Assembly: GCA_031291335.1 (NCBI GenBank) | Contig: JARLJF010000037.1 | Coordinates: 1 to 33,751, forward strand | DNA length: 33,751 nucleotides | From: Pandoraea sp. | GTDB lineage: Bacteria; Pseudomonadota; Gammaproteobacteria; Burkholderiales; Burkholderiaceae | Reading direction: 5' to 3' | In this document: piece after piece, positions 31,474-33,751 of the stretch | How positions within the stretch are numbered: the stretch's first letter is position 1 | Layout: each line of letters starts with the position of its first letter | The notes under the pieces: model-generated | Database searches by the model: none | Seen by the model: only the letters and a program-made list of their open reading frames with translations | Told to the model about the DNA's origin: nothing | Program-made: the position numbers and the translations under genes

Positions 31474-31961
31474 TGGCAACAAAAGTCCACGGCAAGCCCG
31501 TGTGGCGTGCCGTGGCAGCCGCCGCGACGTCTCTCGCCTTCCTGGCGATCTCCTCCGCCCACGCCCAGGGCACCGCCTCGCAGGCGGGGGCCGTGCCGAG
31601 CCTCGGCGGCGCAGGCATCGTGCAGACCGGGCTGGGCCTCGTTCTCGTGCTGGCCCTGCTGTTCGGACTGGCGTGGCTGGCCAAGCGTTTCGGGCTGCAA
31701 CGCCCGATGGGCGGCGGCAACGTGCGCATTATCGGCAGTGCCTCCGTGGGCCAGCGCGAACGCGTGGTCGTCGTGGAAGTGGCGGGCGACTGGATCGTGC
31801 TGGGGGTCGCCCCCGGTCAGGTCCGCAGCCTGCATGTGATCGACGCAGACCGTGTCGCCGACATGCCCGCGCCCACCGTCGCCCAACCGGGCGCGCAAGC
31901 CAACCGCGCCGCGCAAGCTTTTGCGCAAAAATTGCGCGAATCGATGAAAAAGGATTCCTGA
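31470..31961 (+). CDS. fliO: Flagellar export apparatus protein FliO
   Basis: The 163-residue product starts at ATG 31470. An N-terminal hydrophobic stretch ending SSAHAQ looks like a cleavable signal peptide (about residue 32). One TM follows (about 50-70, [20 protein letters not shown]) and then a small cytoplasmic FliO domain ([38 protein letters not shown]). FliO helps assemble FliP into the export gate. Its stop overlaps the fliP start by one base. Confidence 0.94.
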   Translation: MMATKVHGKPVWRAVAAAATSLAFLAISSAHAQGTASQAGAVPSLGGAGIVQTGLGLVLVLALLFGLAWLAKRFGLQRPMGGGNVRIIGSASVGQRERVVVVEVAGDWIVLGVAPGQVRSLHVIDADRVADMPAPTVAQPGAQANRAAQAFAQKLRESMKKDS

Positions 31962-32761
31962 TGTTGCGTGGCTTGCTGTGCGCCGGAAAGCCTCGGGGTC
32001 CGGCGGGCCGGACGCTGGGGCTGAGTCTGGCGCTGGGGCTGGTGCTCGCCTGCCTCGCGTTGCCGGGCACGGCACTCGCACAGGCCACCCTGCCAGCGCT
32101 TACCAGCACGCCGGCACCCGGCGGCGGACAGACCTACTCGCTGTCCGTGCAGACGATGCTGCTGCTCACATCGCTGGGCTTCCTGCCCGCGATGCTGCTG
32201 ATGATGACCGCCTTCACGCGCATCATCATCGTGCTCTCGCTGCTGCGTCATGCCATTGGTGTGACGACCTCGCCGCCGAACCAGATCCTGATCGGGCTGG
32301 CCCTGTTCCTCACGTTCTTCGTGATGTCGCCGGTCTTCGACCAGGCGTACACCAACGCCTATCAGCCGTTCGCCGCCAACAAGATCAGCTTCGAGCAAGC
32401 CATCGACACCGGCGCCAAGCCGTTCCACGCGTTCATGCTCAAGCAGACACGCGAGGCCGATCTCGCGCTGTTCGCGAAACTGGCCAAGACACCGCCGATG
32501 AACGGCCCCGAAGACGTGCCGATGCGCATTCTCGTGCCGGCCTTCGCCACGAGCGAGCTGAAAACGGCCTTCCAGATCGGCTTCACGATCTTCATTCCGT
32601 TCCTGATCATCGACCTGGTGGTCGCGAGCGTGCTGATGTCGATGGGGATGATGATGGTCTCGCCCTCGACGGTGTCGCTGCCGTTCAAGCTGATGCTGTT
32701 CGTGGTGGTCGACGGCTGGCAACTGCTGCTGGGCTCACTCGCCCAGAGCTTCACCATGTAG
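31961..32761 (+). CDS. fliP: Flagellar export gate protein FliP
   Basis: The 266-residue product starts at ATG 31961. A cleavable signal peptide ([20 protein letters not shown], cut near residue 40) is typical of FliP. The mature part has the FliP signatures [78 protein letters not shown] and [20 protein letters not shown]. FliP forms the core pore of the flagellar type III export gate with FliQ and FliR. Confidence 0.98.
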   Translation: MLRGLLCAGKPRGPAGRTLGLSLALGLVLACLALPGTALAQATLPALTSTPAPGGGQTYSLSVQTMLLLTSLGFLPAMLLMMTAFTRIIIVLSLLRHAIGVTTSPPNQILIGLALFLTFFVMSPVFDQAYTNAYQPFAANKISFEQAIDTGAKPFHAFMLKQTREADLALFAKLAKTPPMNGPEDVPMRILVPAFATSELKTAFQIGFTIFIPFLIIDLVVASVLMSMGMMMVSPSTVSLPFKLMLFVVVDGWQLLLGSLAQSFTM

Positions 32762-32777
32762 CGACGAGGAACGCGAA

Positions 32778-33047
32778 ATGACTCCGGAAACCGTCATGGC
32801 GCTGGCCCATCAGGCCATGCAGGTCACCCTGCTGCTTGCCGCGCCGCTACTGCTGGTCGCGCTGATCTCCGGTCTGCTCGTCAGCCTGTTTCAGGCCGCC
32901 ACGCAGATCAACGAAATGACACTGTCGTTCATTCCCAAGCTGCTCGCCGTGTTCATCACGCTCGTGGTCGCCGGTCCGTGGATGCTCAACCTGATGGTCG
33001 ACTACATGCGTCAGTTGCTCACGGGCATTCCCGGCCTCGTCGGGTAA
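32778..33047 (+). CDS. fliQ: Flagellar export gate protein FliQ
   Basis: The 89-residue product starts at ATG 32778 after GAGGAACG. It has two hydrophobic hairpin segments (VTLLLAAPLLLVALISGLLV and LLAVFITLVVAGPWMLNLMV) around the conserved SLFQAATQINEMTLSFIPKL. FliQ wraps around the FliP/FliR core of the export gate. It is located 16 bases after fliP. Confidence 0.98.
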   Translation: MTPETVMALAHQAMQVTLLLAAPLLLVALISGLLVSLFQAATQINEMTLSFIPKLLAVFITLVVAGPWMLNLMVDYMRQLLTGIPGLVG

Positions 33048-33059
33048 GCCGCGCCGGCT

Positions 33060-33751
33060 TTGATCAGCTTCACTTACGACCAGCTCTCGGGCGTCATCGC
33101 GACGTTCCTGTTCCCGTTCGTGCGCCTGCTTGCGCTGTCCATGAGCGCGCCGCTGTTCGGCGACGCCGCCGTGCCCAGCACGGTCAAGATCGGCCTCGCG
33201 GGCATTGTCGCGCTGGCACTCGCCCCGGTGCTCGGCCCGATGCCCGCCGTCTCGCCGTTCTCGTGGGAGGGCCTCTGGATTCTCGTGCAGCAGATCATGA
33301 TCGGCGCCGCGCTCGGCTGGTGCATGCAGATCGTGTTCTCGGCCATCAGCATGGCGGGCGACTTCGTCGGGTTGCAGATGGGCCTGTCGTTCGCCACGCT
33401 GCTCACCCCGAATAGCGACGGCAGCACGGCGGTGCTCGGCATGCTGCTCAACGTGGTGGCCATGCTCGTGTTTCTCGCCACCAACGGCCATCTGGTGATG
33501 TTTGCCACGCTGGTGCAGAGCTTCACGGTGCTGCCCGTCTCCAGCACGCCGATCGCAGTGGCTGGCTGGCATTATCTGGCCATGCTGGGCGGTCAGCTCT
33601 TCACGCTCGCGCTCATGCTGTCGCTGCCGCTCGTGGCCGCACTGCTGATCTGCAACCTCGCGCTGGGTATCCTGAACCGCGCCGCGCCGCAACTGAACAT
33701 CTTCGCGGTGGGCTTTCCGCTCACGCTGGGCGTGGGCATCGTGGTGCTCGA
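33060..33751 (+). CDS. fliR: Flagellar export gate protein FliR (3' end outside window)
   Basis: Reading from a TTG at 33060 gives an open frame to the right edge, about 230 residues of an expected 260. The start (ISFTYDQLSGVIATFLFPFV, RLLALSMSAPLFGDAAVPST, VKIGLAGIVALALAPVL) is the typical FliR N-terminus, and later segments include MAGDFVGLQMGLSFATLLTP and NRAAPQLNIFAVGFPLTLGV. The protein is a multi-pass inner-membrane component of the export gate. The TTG start is chosen because it fits the conserved N-terminus and no ATG or GTG lies nearby in frame; the ribosome site is weak. It begins 13 bases after fliQ. Confidence 0.95.
   Translation, partial: MISFTYDQLSGVIATFLFPFVRLLALSMSAPLFGDAAVPSTVKIGLAGIVALALAPVLGPMPAVSPFSWEGLWILVQQIMIGAALGWCMQIVFSAISMAGDFVGLQMGLSFATLLTPNSDGSTAVLGMLLNVVAMLVFLATNGHLVMFATLVQSFTVLPVSSTPIAVAGWHYLAMLGGQLFTLALMLSLPLVAALLICNLALGILNRAAPQLNIFAVGFPLTLGVGIVVL

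Overview
The window is a high-GC (roughly 63-65%, with strong G/C at third codon positions) chromosomal stretch of a Burkholderiales betaproteobacterium. The family-level placement (Burkholderiaceae) rests on the SYLF lipoprotein, the NitT/TauT-type ABC cassette, the BaeSR pair and the flagellar gene order. My guess is Pandoraea or a close relative, but that genus call is inference. No insertion sequence, prophage, CRISPR array or rRNA is visible. Nearly all of the DNA is coding.

Left part, about 1-5950. On the minus strand are a cut-off cytochrome c5-like gene and a two-gene unit: a diverged FlgH (L-ring) paralogue followed by a small lipoprotein. A tRNA-Arg(CCG) gene lies between the cytochrome gene and that unit. 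On the plus strand are a BaeS/BaeR-like two-component pair, whose kinase has almost no periplasmic domain, then a small exported protein with an ambiguous start. An SYLF-domain lipoprotein follows, with a strong sigma70 promoter and a leader of about 220 nt. A perfect bidirectional hairpin terminator closes this part.

Middle part, about 6080-13350. A minus-strand NitT/TauT-type ABC uptake operon (binding protein, ATPase, permease) is divergent from a TctD/TctE-like two-component pair. An AT-rich, nearly gene-free gap follows. Next is a soluble NarX-type kinase with a NarL-type response regulator. The 11 kb from 2458 to 13344 therefore hold three complete two-component systems.

Right part, 13345-33751. 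This is a large flagellar block. fliC has a near-consensus sigma28 promoter and is followed by fliD, fliS and fliT. A second FliK-like gene and an FlhB C-terminal paralogue (FlhX type) come next, then an Orc1/STAND-like P-loop ATPase with no known flagellar role. fliE (minus strand) is divergent from fliFGHIJK, and fliLMNOPQR follows with its own sigma28-like promoter. fliR runs off the right end. Together these genes encode the filament, cap and chaperones (fliC, D, S, T), the MS-ring and rotor switch (fliE, F, G, M, N), the export ATPase complex (fliH, I, J), hook-length control (fliK), the stator-associated protein (fliL) and the export gate (fliO, P, Q, R).

Points most worth following up are the ATPase placed inside the flagellar cluster, the FliK-like/FlhX pair beside the canonical fliK, the FlgH-like/lipoprotein pair away from any flg genes, the sensor-less BaeS, the duplicated modules inside FliC and FliD, and the long N-terminal extension of FliI.
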